Positions 42,001 to 57,000 of a stretch of DNA of 64,000 nucleotides are shown in pieces. Below the pieces are notes generated by a model. That model made no database searches, was not told the DNA's origin, and saw only the letters and a program-made list of their open reading frames with translations. The stretch is from Chromobotia macracanthus (taxonomy: Eukaryota > Chordata > Actinopteri > Cypriniformes > Botiidae): the NCBI GenBank assembly GCA_036877525.1, contig JAZGTH010000002.1, positions 3,146,001 to 3,210,000 on the forward strand, written 5' to 3'. Each line of letters opens with the position of its first letter. Within the stretch, counting starts at the first letter, position 1. A program made the position numbers and the translations under genes.

Positions 42001-45000
42001 CAGAAAAGATGCTTTGGCGTCTGGTGAAAAGGCAGAAAACTAGTCGTGCGACTTTGAAGAGGAAAGCGTTTTGCAAGCAAAGTCACGGGAATGCAAAGCT
42101 CTGAAAATAAAATAGCGAAATGACGCTGTACGTATCTGATCGTTGTATTCGTGAACAGTGCAATTTTGAAGATATTTTCCTGTACACTGATGCGTTTGGC
42201 AAGAGTAGATAAAGCACAGACAACCGAGACCTAAGACACATGAATTGTTGAAACCAATGTTTTCATGGATGAGGTATAAGCGAAAACTATGAGAAGCGAA
42301 TCAACACAAAAAAAGTACTTTTCACGTGAATTTTTATTACTTGACATCTATGCAAAGCTGGTTTCAGTGTTCACGGTAAGAAGCTCGTGTTTTCGGCAAG
42401 TGATTTCTGAAATGGTCTACAGCGAAATTTTGAAACGAAGGAATCACATAAATTGAAGATAACGCTGCACATGAGGAACTGCATGATCTAAATCATGGCA
42501 TTAGTAAAACATGAAGACTAGCAAGAAATTCGTTTGGTAAGACTCTAGAGAAATTTAATGAAAGTCCTGGAAAATAATGTTTGGCCGTTCTGTATCCTTT
42601 GCAGAAAAAAATAGGGATTCTTCTTGGCAGATGAGCTTTCCAAGTGAATATCGCATTAAACTGTTGTGCAAGTGATTTTGGCGTTTTGAATTAGCGAATA
42701 ACACAAATAGGTTATCTGGACAGACAACGTTTTGAACGTACGTACTGTAATAACTAACCATGGCATTATCGAGGAAACAACGCAGCAGATTTTGCTTCAT
42801 AAGCAGTACAGAATAATATAAGGAATCTAGTTAGAAGATGCGTGTCGCACCGCAAACATTGAGCAATAACCCGAGAAATTCCGTTATGATGCACATTGCT
42901 GTCTTCATACAAGTTCAGGGAAGATAAGGTTTGCACATGATTACACGACAGTAAAGGAGTTCACACAGTAAAATATGAAAATGGCAGAAAAGATGCTTTG
43001 GCGTCTGGTGAAAAGGCAGAAAACTAGTCGGGCGACTTTGAAGAGGAAAGCGTTTTGCAAGCAAAGTCACGGGAATGCAAAGCTCTGAAAATAAAATAGC
43101 GAAATGACGCTGTACGTATCTGATCGTTGTATTCGTGAACAGTGCAATTTTGAAGATATTTTCCTGTACACTGATGCGTTTGGCAAGAGTAGATAAAGCA
43201 CAGACAACCGAGACCTAAGACACATGAATTGTTGAAACCAATGTTTTCATGGATGAGGTATAAGCGAAAACTATGAGAAGCGAATCAACACAAAAAAGTA
43301 CTTTTCACGTGAATTTTTATTACTTGACATCTATGCAAAGCTGGTTTCAGTGTTCACGGTAAGAAGCTCGTGTTTTCGGCAAGTGATTTCTGAAATGGTC
43401 TACAGCGAAATTTTGAAACGAAGGAATCACATAAATTGAAGATAACGCTGCACATGAGGAACTGCATGATCTAAATCATGGCATTAGTAAAACATGAAGA
43501 CTAGCAAGAAATTCGTTTGGTAAGACTCTAGAGAAATTTAATGAAAGTCCTGGAAAATAATGTTTGGCCGTTCTGTATCCTTTGCAGAAAAAAATAGGGA
43601 TTCTTCTTGGCAGATGAGCTTTCCAAGTGAATATCGCATTAAACTGTTGTGCAAGTGATTTTGGCGTTTTGAATTAGCGAATAACACAAATAGGTTATCT
43701 GGCCAGACAACGTTTTGAACGTACGTACTGTAATAACTAACCATGGCATTATCGAGGAAACAACGCAGCAGATTTTGCTTCATAAGCAGTACAGAATAAT
43801 ATAAGGAATCTAGTTAGACGATGCGTGTCGCACCGCAAACATTGAGCAATAACCCGAGAAATTCCGTTATGATGCACATTGCTGTCTTCATACAAGTTCA
43901 GGGAAGATAAGGTTTGCACATGATTACACGACAGTAAAGGAGTTCACACAGTAAAATATGAAAATGGCAGAAAAGATGCTTTGGCGTCTGGTGAAAAGGC
44001 AGAAAACTAGTCGTGCGACTTTGAAGAGGAAAGCGTTTTGCAAGCAAAGTCACGGGAATGCAAAGCTCTGAAAATAAAATAGCGAAATGACGCTGTACGT
44101 ATCTGATCGTTGTATTCGTGAACAGTGCAATTTTGAAGATATTTTCCTGTACACTGATGCGTTTGGCAAGAGTAGATAAAGCACAGACAACCGAGACCTA
44201 AGACACATGAATTGTTGAAACCAATGTTTTCATGGATGAGGTATAAGCGAAAACTATGAGAAGCGAATCAACACAAAAAAGTACTTTTCACGTGAATTTT
44301 TATTACTTGACATCTATGCAAAGCTGGTTTCAGTGTTCACGGTAAGAAGCTCGTGTTTTCGGCAAGTGATTTCTGAAATGGTCTACAGCGAAATTTTGAA
44401 ACGAAGGAATCACATAAATTGAAGATAACGCTGCACATGAGGAACTGCATGATCTAAATCATGGCATTAGTAAAACATGAAGACTAGCAAGAAATTCGTT
44501 TGGTAAGACTCTAGAGAAATTTAATGAAAGTCCTGGAAAATAATGTTTGGCCGTTCTGTATCCTTTGCAGAAAAAAATAGGGATTCTTCTTGGCAGATGA
44601 GCTTTCCAAGTGAATATCGCATTAAACTGTTGTGCAAGTGATTTTGGCGTTTTGAATTAGCGAATAACACAAATAGGTTATCTGGCCAGACAACGTTTGA
44701 ACGACGTACTGTAATAACTAAACCATGGCATTATCGAGGAAACTACGCAGCAGATTTTGCTTCATAAGCAGTACAGAATAATATAAGGAATCTAGTTAGA
44801 AGATGCGTGTCGCACCGCAAACATTGAGCAATAACCCGAGAAATTCCGTTATGATGCACATTGCTGTCTTCATACAAGTTCAGGGAAGATAAGGTTTGCA
44901 CATGATTACACGACAGTAAAGGAGTTCACACAGTAAAATATGAAAATGGCAGAAAAGATGCTTTGGCGTCTGGTGAAAAGGCAGAAAACTAGTCGTGCGA

Positions 45001-48000
45001 CTTTGAAGAGGAAAGCGTTTTGCAAGCAAAGTCACGGGAATGCAAAGCTCTGAAAATAAAATAGCGAAATGACGCTGTACGTATCTGATCGTTGTATTCG
45101 TGAACAGTGCAATTTTGAAGATATTTTCCTGTACACTGATGCGTTTGGCAAGAGTAGATAAAGCACAGACAACCGAGACCTAAGACACATGAATTGTTGA
45201 AACCAATGTTTTCATGGATGAGGTATAAGCGAAAACTATGAGAAGCGAATCAACACAAAAAAGTACTTTTCACGTGAATTTTTATTACTTGACATCTATG
45301 CAAAGCTGGTTTCAGTGTTCACGGTAAGAAGCTCGTGTTTTCGGCAAGTGATTTCTGAAATGGTCTACAGCGAAATTTTGAAACGAAGGAATCACATAAA
45401 TTGAAGATAACGCTGCACATGAGGAACTGCATGATCTAAATCATGGCATTAGTAAAACATGAAGACTAGCAAGAAATTCGTTTGGTAAGACTCTAGAGAA
45501 ATTTAATGAAAGTCCTGGAAAATAATGTTTGGCCGTTCTGTATCCTTTGCAGAAAAAAATAGGGATTCTTCTTGGCAGATGAGCTTTCCAAGTGAATATC
45601 GCATTAAACTGTTGTGCAAGTGATTTTGGCGTTTTGAATTAGCGAATAACACAAATAGGTTATCTGGCCAGACAACGAACACGTACTGCAATAACTAAAC
45701 CATGGCATTATCGAGGAAACTACGCAGCAGATTTTGCTTCATAAGCAGTACAGAATAATATAAGGAATCTAGTTAGAAGATGCGTGTCGCACCGCAAACA
45801 TTGAGCAATAACCCGAGAAATTCCGTTATGATGCACATTGCTGTCTTCATACAAGTTCAGGGAAGATAAGGTTTGCAAATGATTACACGACAGTAAAGGA
45901 GTTCACACAGTAAAATATGAAAATGGCAGAAAAGATGCTTTGGCGTCTGGTGAAAAGGCAGAAAACTAGTCGGGCGACTTTGAAGAGGAAAGCGTTTTGC
46001 AAGCAAAGTCACGGGAATGCAAAGCTCTGAAAATAAAATAGCGAAATGACGCTGTACGTATCTGATCGTTGTATTCGTGAACAGTGCAATTTTGAAGATA
46101 TTTTCCTGTACACTGATGCGTTTGGCAAGAGTAGATAAAGCACAGACAACCGAGACCTAAGACACATGAATTGTTGAAACCAATGTTTTCATGGATGAGG
46201 TATAAGCGAAAACTATGAGAAGCGAATCAACACAAAAAAGTACTTTTCACGTGAATTTTTATTACTTGACATCTATGCAAAGCTGGTTTCAGTGTTCACG
46301 GTAAGAAGCTCGTGTTTTCGGCAAGTGATTTCTGAAATGGTCTACAGCGAAATTTTGAAACGAAGGAATCACATAAATTGAAGATAACGCTGCACATGAG
46401 GAACTGCATGATCTAAATCATGGCATTAGTAAAACATGAAGACTAGCAAGAAATTCGTTTGGTAAGACTCTAGAGAAATTTAATGAAAGTCCTGGAAAAT
46501 AATGTTTGGCCGTTCTGTATCCTTTGCAGAAAAAATAGGGATTCTTCTTGGCAGATGAGCTTTCCAAGTGAATATCGCATTAAACTGTTGTGCAAGTGAT
46601 TTTGGCGTTTTGAATTAGCGAATAACACAAATAGGTTATCTGGCCAGACAACGTTTTGAACGTACGTACTGTAATAACTAACCATGGCATTATCGAGGAA
46701 ACTACGCAGCAGATTTTGCTTCATAAGCAGTACAGAATAATATAAGGAATCTAGTTAGATGATGCGTGTCGCACCGCAAACATTGAGCAATAACCCGAGA
46801 AATTCCGTTATGATGCACATTGCTGTCTTCATACAAGTTCAGGGAAGATAAGGTTTGCAAATGATTACACGACAGTAAAGGAGTTCACACAGTAAAATAT
46901 GAAAATGGCAGAAAAGATGCTTTGGGTCTGGTGAAAAGGCAGAAAACTAGTCGTGCGACTTTGAAGAGGAAAGCGTTTTGCAAGCAAAGTCACGGGAATG
47001 CAAAGCTCTGAAAATAAAATAGCGAAATGACGCTGTACGTATCTGATCGTTGTATTCGTGAACAGTGCAATTTTGAAGATATTTTCCTGTACACTGATGC
47101 GTTTGGCAAGAGTAGATAAAGCACAGACAACCGAGACCTAAGACACATGAATTGTTGAAACCAATGTTTTCATGGATGAGGTATAAGCGAAAACTATGAG
47201 AAGCGAATCAACACAAAAAAGTACTTTTCACGTGAATTTTTATTACTTGACATCTATGCAAAGCTGGTTTCAGTGTTCACGGTAAGAAGCTCGTGTTTTC
47301 GGCAAGTGATTTCTGAAATGGTCTACAGCGAAATTTTGAAACGAAGGAATCACATAAATTGAAGATAACGCTGCACATGAGGAACTGCATGATCTAAATC
47401 ATGGCATTAGTAAAACATGAAGACTAGCAAGAAATTCGTTTGGTAAGACTCTAGAGAAATTTAATGAAAGTCCTGGAAAATAATGTTTGGCCGTTCTGTA
47501 TCCTTTGCAGAAAAAAATAGGGATTCTTCTTGGCAGATGAGCTTTCCAAGTGAATATCGCATTAAACTGTTGTGCAAGTGATTTTGGCGTTTTGAATTAG
47601 CGAATAACACAAATAGGTTATCTGGCCAGACAACGTTTGCACGTACTGTAATAACTAAACCATGGCATTATCGAGGAAACTACGCAGCAGATTTTGCTTC
47701 ATAAGCAGTACCGAATAATATAAGGAATCTAGTTAGAAGATGCGTGTCGCACCGCAAACATTGAGCAATAACCCGAGAAATTCCGTTATGATGCACATTG
47801 CTGTCTTCATACAAGTTCAGGGAAGATAAGGTTTGCAAATGATTACACGACAGTACAGGAGTTCACACAGTAAAATATGAAAATGGCAGAAAAGATGCTT
47901 TGGCGTCTGGTGAAAAGGCAGAAAACTAGTCGTGCGACTTTGAAGAGGAAAGCGTTTTGCAAGCAAAGTCACGGGAATGCAAAGCTCTGAAAATAAAATA

Positions 48001-51000
48001 GCGAAATGACGCTGTACGTATCTGATCGTTGTATTCGTGAACACTGCAATTTTGAAGATATTTTCCTGTACACTGATGCGTTTGGCAAGAGTAGATAAAG
48101 CACAGACAACCGAGACCTAAGACACATGAATTGTTGAAACCAATGTTTTCATGGATGAGGTATAAGCGAAAACTATGAGAAGCGAATCAACACAAAAAAA
48201 GTACTTTTCACGTGAATTTTTATTACTTGACATCTATGCAAAGCTGGTTTCAGTGTTCACGGTAAGAAGCTCGTGTTTTCGGCAAGTGATTTCTGAAATG
48301 GTCTACAGCGAAATTTTGAAACGAAGGAATCACATAAATTGAAGATAACGCTGCACATGAGGAACTGCATGATCTAAATCATGGCATTAGTAAAACATGA
48401 AGACTAGCAAGAAATTCGTTTGGTAAGACTCTAGAGAAATTTAATGAAAGTCCTGGAAAATAATGTTTGGCCGTTCTGTATCCTTTGCAGAAAAAAATAG
48501 GGATTCTTCTTGGCAGATGAGCTTTCCAAGTGAATATCGCATTAAACTGTTGTGCAAGTGATTTTGGCGTTTTGAATTAGCGAATAACACAAATAGGTTA
48601 TCTGGCCAGACAAAGCACGTACTGCAATAACTAAACCATGGCATTATCGAGGAAACTACGCAGCAGATTTTGCTTCATAAGCAGTTCAGAAAAAAATAAG
48701 GAATCTAGTTAGAAGATGCGTGTCGCACCGCAAACATTGAGCAATAACCCGAGAAATTCCGTTATGATGCACATTGCTGTCTTCATACAAGTTCAGGGAA
48801 GATAAGGTTTGCAAATGATTACACGACAGTACAGGAGTTCACACAGTAAAATATGAAAATGGCAGAAAAGATGCTTTGGCGTCTGGTGAAAAGGCAGAAA
48901 ACTAGTCGTGCGACTTTGAAGAGGAAAGCGTTTTGCAAGCAAAGTCACGGGAATGCAAAGCTCTGAAAATAAAATAGCGAAATGACGCTGTACGTATCTG
49001 ATCGTTGTATTCGTGAACAGTGCAATTTTGAAGATATTTTCCTGTACACTGATGCGTTTGGCAAGAGTAGATAAAGCACAGACAACCGAGACCTAAGACA
49101 CATGAATTGTTGAAACCAATGTTTTCATGGATGAGGTATAAGCGAAAACTATGAGAAGCGAATCAACACAAAAAAGTACTTTTCACGTGAATTTTTATTA
49201 CTTGACATCTATGCAAAGCTGGTTTCAGTGTTCACGGTAAGAAGCTCGTGTTTTCGGCAAGTGATTTCTGAAATGGTCTACAGCGAAATTTTGAAACGAA
49301 GGAATCACATAAATTGAAGATAACGCTGCACATGAGGAACTGCATGATCTAAATCATGGCATTAGTAAAACATGAAGACTAGCAAGAAATTCGTTTGGTA
49401 AGACTCTAGAGAAATTTAATGAAAGTCCTGGAAAATAATGTTTGGCCGTTCTGTATCCTTTGCAGAAAAAAATAGGGATTCTTCTTGGCAGATGAGCTTT
49501 CCAAGTGAATATCGCATTAAACTGTTGTGCAAGTGATTTTGGCGTTTTGAATTAGCGAATAACACAAATAGGTTATCTGGCCAGACAACGCACGTACTGC
49601 AATAACTAAACCATGGCATTATCGAGGAAACTACGCAGCAGATTTTGCTTCATAAGCAGTTCAGAAAAAAATAAGGAATCTAGTTAGAAGATGCGTGTCG
49701 CACCGCAAACATTGAGCAATAACCCGAGAAATTCCGTTATGATGCACATTGCTGTCTTCATACAAGTTCAGGGAAGATAAGGTTTGCAAATGATTACACG
49801 ACAGTACAGGAGTTCACACAGTAAAATATGAAAATGGCAGAAAAGATGCTTTGGCGTTGGGTGAAAAGGCAGAAAACTAGTCGTGCGACTTTGAAGAGGA
49901 AAGCGTTTTGCAAGCAAAGTCACGGGAATGCAAAGCTCTGAAAATAAAATGACGCTGTACGTATCTGATCGTTGTATTCGTGAACAGTGCAATTTTGAAG
50001 ATATTTTCCTGTACACTGATGCGTTTGGCAAGAGTAGATAAAGCACAGACAACCGAGACCTAAGACACATGAATTGTTGAAACCAATGTTTTCATGGATG
50101 AGGTATAAGCGAAAACTATGAGAAGCGAATCAACACAAAAAAAGTACTTTTCACGTGAATTTTTATTACTTGACATCTATGCAAAGCTGGTTTCAGTGTT
50201 CACGGTAAGAAGCTCGTGTTTTCGGCAAGTGATTTCTGAAATGGTCTACAGCGAAATTTTGAAACGAAGGAATCACATAAATTGAAGATAACGCTGCACA
50301 TGAGGAACTGCATGATCTAAATCATGGCATTAGTAAAACATGAAGACTAGCAAGAAATTCGTTTGGTAAGACTCTAGAGAAATTTAATGAAAGTCCTGGA
50401 AAATAATGTTTGGCCGTTCTGTATCCTTTGCAGAAAAAATAGGGATTCTTCTTGGCAGATGAGCTTTCCAAGTGAATATCGCATTAAACTGTTGTGCAAG
50501 TGATTTTGGCGTTTTGAATTAGCGAATAACACAAATAGGTTATCTGGCCAGACAAAGCACGTACTGTAATAACTAAACCATGGCATTATCGAGGAAACTA
50601 CGCAGCAGATTTTGCTTCATAAGCAGTAGAGAATAATATATGGAATCTAGTTAGAAGATGCGTGTCCAACCGCAAACATTGAGCAATAACCCGAGAAATT
50701 CCGTTATGATGCACATTGCTGTCTTCATACAAGTTCAGGGAAGATAAGGTTTGCAAATGATTACACGACAGTACAGGAGTTCACACAGTAAAATATGAAA
50801 ATGGCAGAAAAGATGCTTTGGCGTCTGGTGAAAAGGCAGAAAACTAGTCGTGCGACTTTGAAGAGGAAAGCGTTTTGCAAGCAAAGTCACGGGAATGCAA
50901 AGCTCTGAAAATAAAATAGCGAAATGACGCTGTACGTATCTGATCGTTGTATTCGTGAACAGTGCAATTTTGAAGATATTTTCCTGTACACTGATGCGTT

Positions 51001-54000
51001 TGGCAAGAGTAGATAAAGCACAGATAACCGAGACCTAAGACACATGAATTGTTGAAACCAATGTTTTCATGGATGAGGTATAAGCGAAAACTATGAGAAG
51101 CGAATCAACACAAAAAAGTACTTTTCACGTGAATTTTTATTACTTGACATCTATGCAAAGCTGGTTTCAGTGTTCACGGTAAGAAGCTCGTGTTTTCGGC
51201 AAGTGATTTCTGAAATGGTCTACAGCGAAATTTTGAAACGAAGGAATCACATAAATTGAAGATAACGCTGCACATGAGGAACTGCATGATCTAAATCATG
51301 GCATTAGTAAAACATGAAGACTAGCAAGAAATTCGTTTGGTAAGACTCTAGAGAAATTTAATGAAAGTCCTGGAAAATAATGTTTGGCCGTTCTGTATCC
51401 TTTGCAGAAAAAAATAGGGATTCTTCTTGGCAGATGAGCTTTCCAAGTGAATATCGCATTAAACTGTTGTGCAAGTGATTTTGGCGTTTTGAATTAGCGA
51501 ATAACACAAATAGGTTATCTGGCCAGACAAAACGCACGTACTGTAATAACTAAACCATGGCATTATCGAGGAAACTACGCAGCAGATTTTGCTTCATAAG
51601 CAGTACAGAATAATATAAGGAATCTAGTTAGAAGATGCGTGTCGCACCGCAAACATTGAGCAATAACCCGAGAAATTCCGTTATGATGCACATTGCTGTC
51701 TTCATACAAGTTCAGGGAAGATAAGGTTTGCAAATGATTACACGACAGTAAAGGAGTTCACACAGTAAAATATGAAAATGGCAGAAAAGATGCTTTGGCG
51801 TCTGGTGAAAAGGCAGAAAACTAGTCGTGCGACTTTGAAGAGGAAAGCGTTTTGCAAGCAAAGTCACGGGAATGCAAAGCTCTGAAAATAAAATAGCGAA
51901 ATGACGCTGTACGTATCTGATCGTTGTATTCGTGAACAGTGCAATTTTGAAGATATTTTCCTGTACACTGATGCGTTTGGCAAGAGTAGATAAAGCACAG
52001 ATAACCGAGACCTAAGACACATGAATTGTTGAAACCAATGTTTTCATGGATGAGGTATAAGCGAAAACTATGAGAAGCGAATCAACACAAAAAAGTACTT
52101 TTCACGTGAATTTTTATTACTTGACATCTATGCAAAGCTGGTTTCAGTGTTCACGGTAAGAAGCTCGTGTTTTCGGCAAGTGATTTCTGAAATGGTCTAC
52201 AGCGAAATTTTGAAACGAAGGAATCACATAAATTGAAGATAACGCTGCACATGAGGAACTGCATGATCTAAATCATGGCATTAGTAAAACATGAAGACTA
52301 GCAAGAAATTCGTTTGGTAAGACTCTAGAGAAATTTAATGAAAGTCCTGGAAAATAATGTTTGGCCGTTCTGTATCCTTTGCAGAAAAAAATAGGGATTC
52401 TTCTTGGCAGATGAGCTTTCCAAGTGAATATCGCATTAAACTGTTGTGCAAGTGATTTTGGCGTTTTGAATTAGCGAATAACACAAATAGGTTATCTGGC
52501 CAGACAACGCACGTACTGCAATAACTAAACCATGGCATTATCGAGGAAACTACGCAGCAGATTTTGCTTCATAAGCAGTACAGAATAATATAAGGAATCT
52601 AGTTAGAAGATGCGTGTCGCACCGCAAACATTGAGCAATAACCCGAGAAATTCCGTTATGATGCACATTGCTGTCTTCATACAAGTTCAGGGAAGATAAG
52701 GTTTGCAAATGATTACACGACAGTAAAGGAGTTCACACAGTAAAATATGAAAATGGCAGAAAAGATGCTTTGGCGTCTGGTGAAAAGGCAGAAAACTAGT
52801 CGTGCGACTTTGAAGAGGAAAGCGTTTTGCAAGCAAAGTCACGGGAATGCAAAGCTCTGAAAATAAAATAGCGAAATGACGCTGTACGTATCTGATCGTT
52901 GTATTCGTGAACAGTGCAATTTTGAAGATATTTTCCTGTACACTGATGCGTTTGGCAAGAGTAGATAAAGCACAGATAACCGAGACCTAAGACACATGAA
53001 TTGTTGAAACCAATGTTTTCATGGATGAGGTATAAGCGAAAACTATGAGAAGCGAATCAACACAAAAAAGTACTTTTCACGTGAATTTTTATTACTTGAC
53101 ATCTATGCAAAGCTGGTTTCAGTGTTCACGGTAAGAAGCTCGTGTTTTCGGCAAGTGATTTCTGAAATGGTCTACAGCGAAATTTTGAAACGAAGGAATC
53201 ACATAAATTGAAGATAACGCTGCACATGAGGAACTGCATGATCTAAATCATGGCATTAGTAAAACATGAAGACTAGCAAGAAATTCGTTTGGTAAGACTC
53301 TAGAGAAATTTAATGAAAGTCCTGGAAAATAATGTTTGCCGTTCTGTATCCTTTGCAGAAAAAATAGGGATTCTTCTTGGCAGATGAGCTTTCCAAGTGA
53401 ATATCGCATTAAACTGTTGTGCAAGTGATTTTGGCGTTTTGAATTAGCGAATAACACAAATATGTTATCTGGCCAGACAACGCACGTACTGCAATAACTA
53501 AACCATGGCATTATCGAGGAAACTAGTTAGCAGATTTTGCTTCATAAGCAGTACAGAATAATATAAGGAATCTAGTTAGATGATGCGTGTCGCACCGCAA
53601 ACATTGAGAATTTCCGTTATGATGCACATTGCGGTCTTCATACAAGTTCAGGGAAGATAAGGTTTGCAAATGATTACACGACAGTACAGGAGTTCACACA
53701 GTAAAATATGAAAATGGCAGAAAAGATGCTTTGGCGTTGGGTGAAAAGGCAGAAAACTAGTCGTGCGACTTTGAAGAGGAATGCGTTTTGCAAGCAAAGT
53801 CACGGGAATGCAAAGCTCCGAAAATAAAATAGCGAAATGACGCTGTACGTATCTGATCGTTGTATTCGTGAACAGTGCAATTTTGAAGATATTTTCCTGT
53901 ACACTGATGCGTTTGGCAAGAGTAGATAAAGCACAGATAACCGAGACCTAAGACACATGAATTGTTGAAACCAATGTTTTCATGGATGAGGTATAAGCGA

Positions 54001-57000
54001 AAACTATGAGAAGCGAATCAACACAAAAAAGTACTTTTCACGTGAATTTTTATTACTTGACATCTATGCAAAGCTGGTTTCAGTGTTCACGGTAAGAAGC
54101 TCGTGTTTTCGGCAAGTGATTTCTGAAATGGTCTACAGCGAAATTTTGAAACGAAGGAATCACATAAATTGAAGATGACGCTGCACATGAGGAACTGCAT
54201 GATCTAAATCATGGCATTAGTAAAACATGAAGACTAGCAAGAAATTCGTTTGGTAAGACTCTAGAGAAATTTAATGAAAGTCCTGGAAAATAATGTTTGG
54301 CCGTTCTGTATCCTTTGCAGAAAAAATAGGGATTCTTCTTGGCAGATGAGCTTTCCAAGTGAATATCGCATTAAACTGTTGTGCAAGTGATTTTGGCGTT
54401 TTGAATTAGCGAATAACACAAATAGGTTATCTGGCCAGACAACGCACGTACTGCAATAACTAAACCATGGCATTATCGAGGAAACTACGCAGCCGATTTT
54501 GCTTCATAAGCAGTACAGAATAATATAAGGAATCTAGTTAGAAGATGCGTGTCGCACCGCAAACATTGAGCAATAACCCGAGAAATTCCGTTATGATGCA
54601 CATTGCTGTCTTCATACAAGTTCAGGGAAGATAAGGTTTGCAAATGATTACACGACAGTAAAGGAGTTCACACAGTAAAATATGAAAATGGCAGAAAAGA
54701 TGCTTTGGGTCTGGTGAAAAGGCAGAAAACTAGTCGTGCGACTTTGAAGAGGAAAGCGTTTTGCAAGCAAAGTCACGGGAATGCAAAGCGCTGAAAAGAA
54801 AATAGCGAAATGACGCTGTACGTATCTGATCGTTGTATTCGTGAACAGTGCAATTTTGAAGATATTTTCCTGTACACTGATGCGTTTGGCAAGAGTAGAT
54901 AAAGCACAGAAAACCGAGACCTAAGACACATGAATTGTTGAAACCAATGTTTTCATGGATGAGGTATAAGCGAAAACTATGAGAAGCGAATCAACACAAA
55001 AAAGTACCTTTCACGTGAATTTTTATTACTTGACATCTATGCAAAGCTGGTTTCAGTGTTCACGGTAAGAAGCTCGTGTTTTCGGCAAGTGATTTCTGAA
55101 ATGGTCAACAGCGAAATTTTGAAACGAAGGAATCACATAAATTGAAGATAACGCTGCACATGAGGAACTGCATGATCTAAATCATGGCATTAGTAAAACA
55201 TGAAGACTAGCAAGAAATTCGTTTGGTAAGACTGTAGAGAAATTTAATGAAAGTCCTGGAAAATAATGTTTGGCCGTTCTGTATCCTTTGCAGAAAAAAA
55301 TAGGGATTCTTCTTGGCAGATGAGCTTTCCAAGTGAATATCGCATTAAACTGTTGTGCAAGTGATTTTGGCGTTTTGAATTAGCGAGTAACACAAATAGG
55401 TTATCTGGCCAGACAACGCACGTACTGCAATAACTAAACCATGGCATTATCGAGGAAACTAGGCAGCAGATTTTGCTTCATAAGCAGTACAGAATAATAT
55501 AAGGAATCTAGTTAGAAGATGCGTGTCGCACCGCAAACATTGAGAAATTCCGTTATGATGCACATTGCTGTCTTCATACAAGTTCAGGGAAGATAAGGTT
55601 TGCAAATGATTACACGACAGTAAAGGAGTTCACACAGTAAAATATGAAAATGGCAGAAAAGATGCTTTGGCGTTGGGTGAAAAGGCAGAAAACTAGTCGT
55701 GCGACTTTGAAGAGGAAAGCGTTTTGCAAGCAAAGTCACGGGAATGCAAAGCTCTGAAAATAAAATAGCGAAATGACGCTGTACGTATCTGATCGTTGTA
55801 TTCGTGAACAGTGCAATTTTGAAGATATTTTCCTGTACACTGATGCGTTTGGCAAGAGTAGATAAAGCACAGATAACCGAGACCTAAGACACATGAATTG
55901 TTGAAACCAATGTTTTCATGGATGAGGTATAAGCGAAAACTATGAGAAGCGAATCAACACAAAAAAGTACTTTTCACGTGAATTTTTATTACTTGACATC
56001 TATGCAAAGCTGGTTTCAGTGTTCACGGTAAGAAGCTCGTGTTTTCGGCAAGTGATTTCTGAAATGGTCTACAGCGAAATTTTGAAACGAAGGAATCACA
56101 TAAATTGAAGATGACGCTGCACATGAGGAACTGCATGATCTAAATCATGGCATTAGTAAAACATGAAGACTAGCAAGAAATTCGTTTGGTAAGACTCTAG
56201 AGAAATTTAATGAAAGTCCTGGAAAATAATGTTTGGCCGTTCTGTATCCTTTGCAGAAAAAATAGGGATTCTTCTTGGCAGATGAGCTTTCCAAGTGAAT
56301 ATCGCATTAAACTGTTGTGCAAGTGATTTTGGCGTTTTGAATTAGCGAATAACACAAATAGGTTATCTGGCCAGACAAAGCACGTACTGTAATAACTAAA
56401 CCATGGCATTATCGAGGAAACTACGCAGCAGATTTTGCTTCATAAGCAGTACAGAATAATATAAGGAATCTAGTTAGAAGATGCGTGTCGCACCGCAAAC
56501 ATTGAGCAATAACCCGAGAAATTCCGTTATGATGCACATTGCTGTCTTCATACAAGTTCAGGGAAGATAAGGTTTGCAAATGATTACACGACAGTAAAGG
56601 AGTTCACACAGTAAAATATGAAAATGCCAGAAAAGATGCTTTGGGTCTGGTGAAAAAGCAGAAAACTTGTCGTGCGACTTTGAAGAGGAAAGCGTTTTGC
56701 AAGCAAAGTCACGGGAATGCAAAGCTCTGAAAATAAAATGACGCTGTACGTATCTGATCGTTGTATTCGTGAACAGTGCAATTTTGAAGATATTTTCCTG
56801 TACACTGATGCGTTTGGCAAGAGTAGATAAAGCACAGATAACCGAGACCTAAGACACATGAATTGTTGAAACCAATGTTTTCATGGATGAGGTATAAGCG
56901 AAAACTATGAGAAGCGAATCAACACAAAAAAGTACCTTTCACGTGAATTTTTATTACTTGACATCTATGCAAAGCTGGTTTCAGTGTTCACGGTAAGAAG

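Noticed and set aside
36054..50070. A second recurrent minus-strand ORF (75-100 codons, starting MFTNTT or MCLRSR)
   Set aside because: Same reason. It depends on one base (AACACTGC versus AACAGTGC) and on absence of TAG in AAAATAGCG, so it appears only in some copies.
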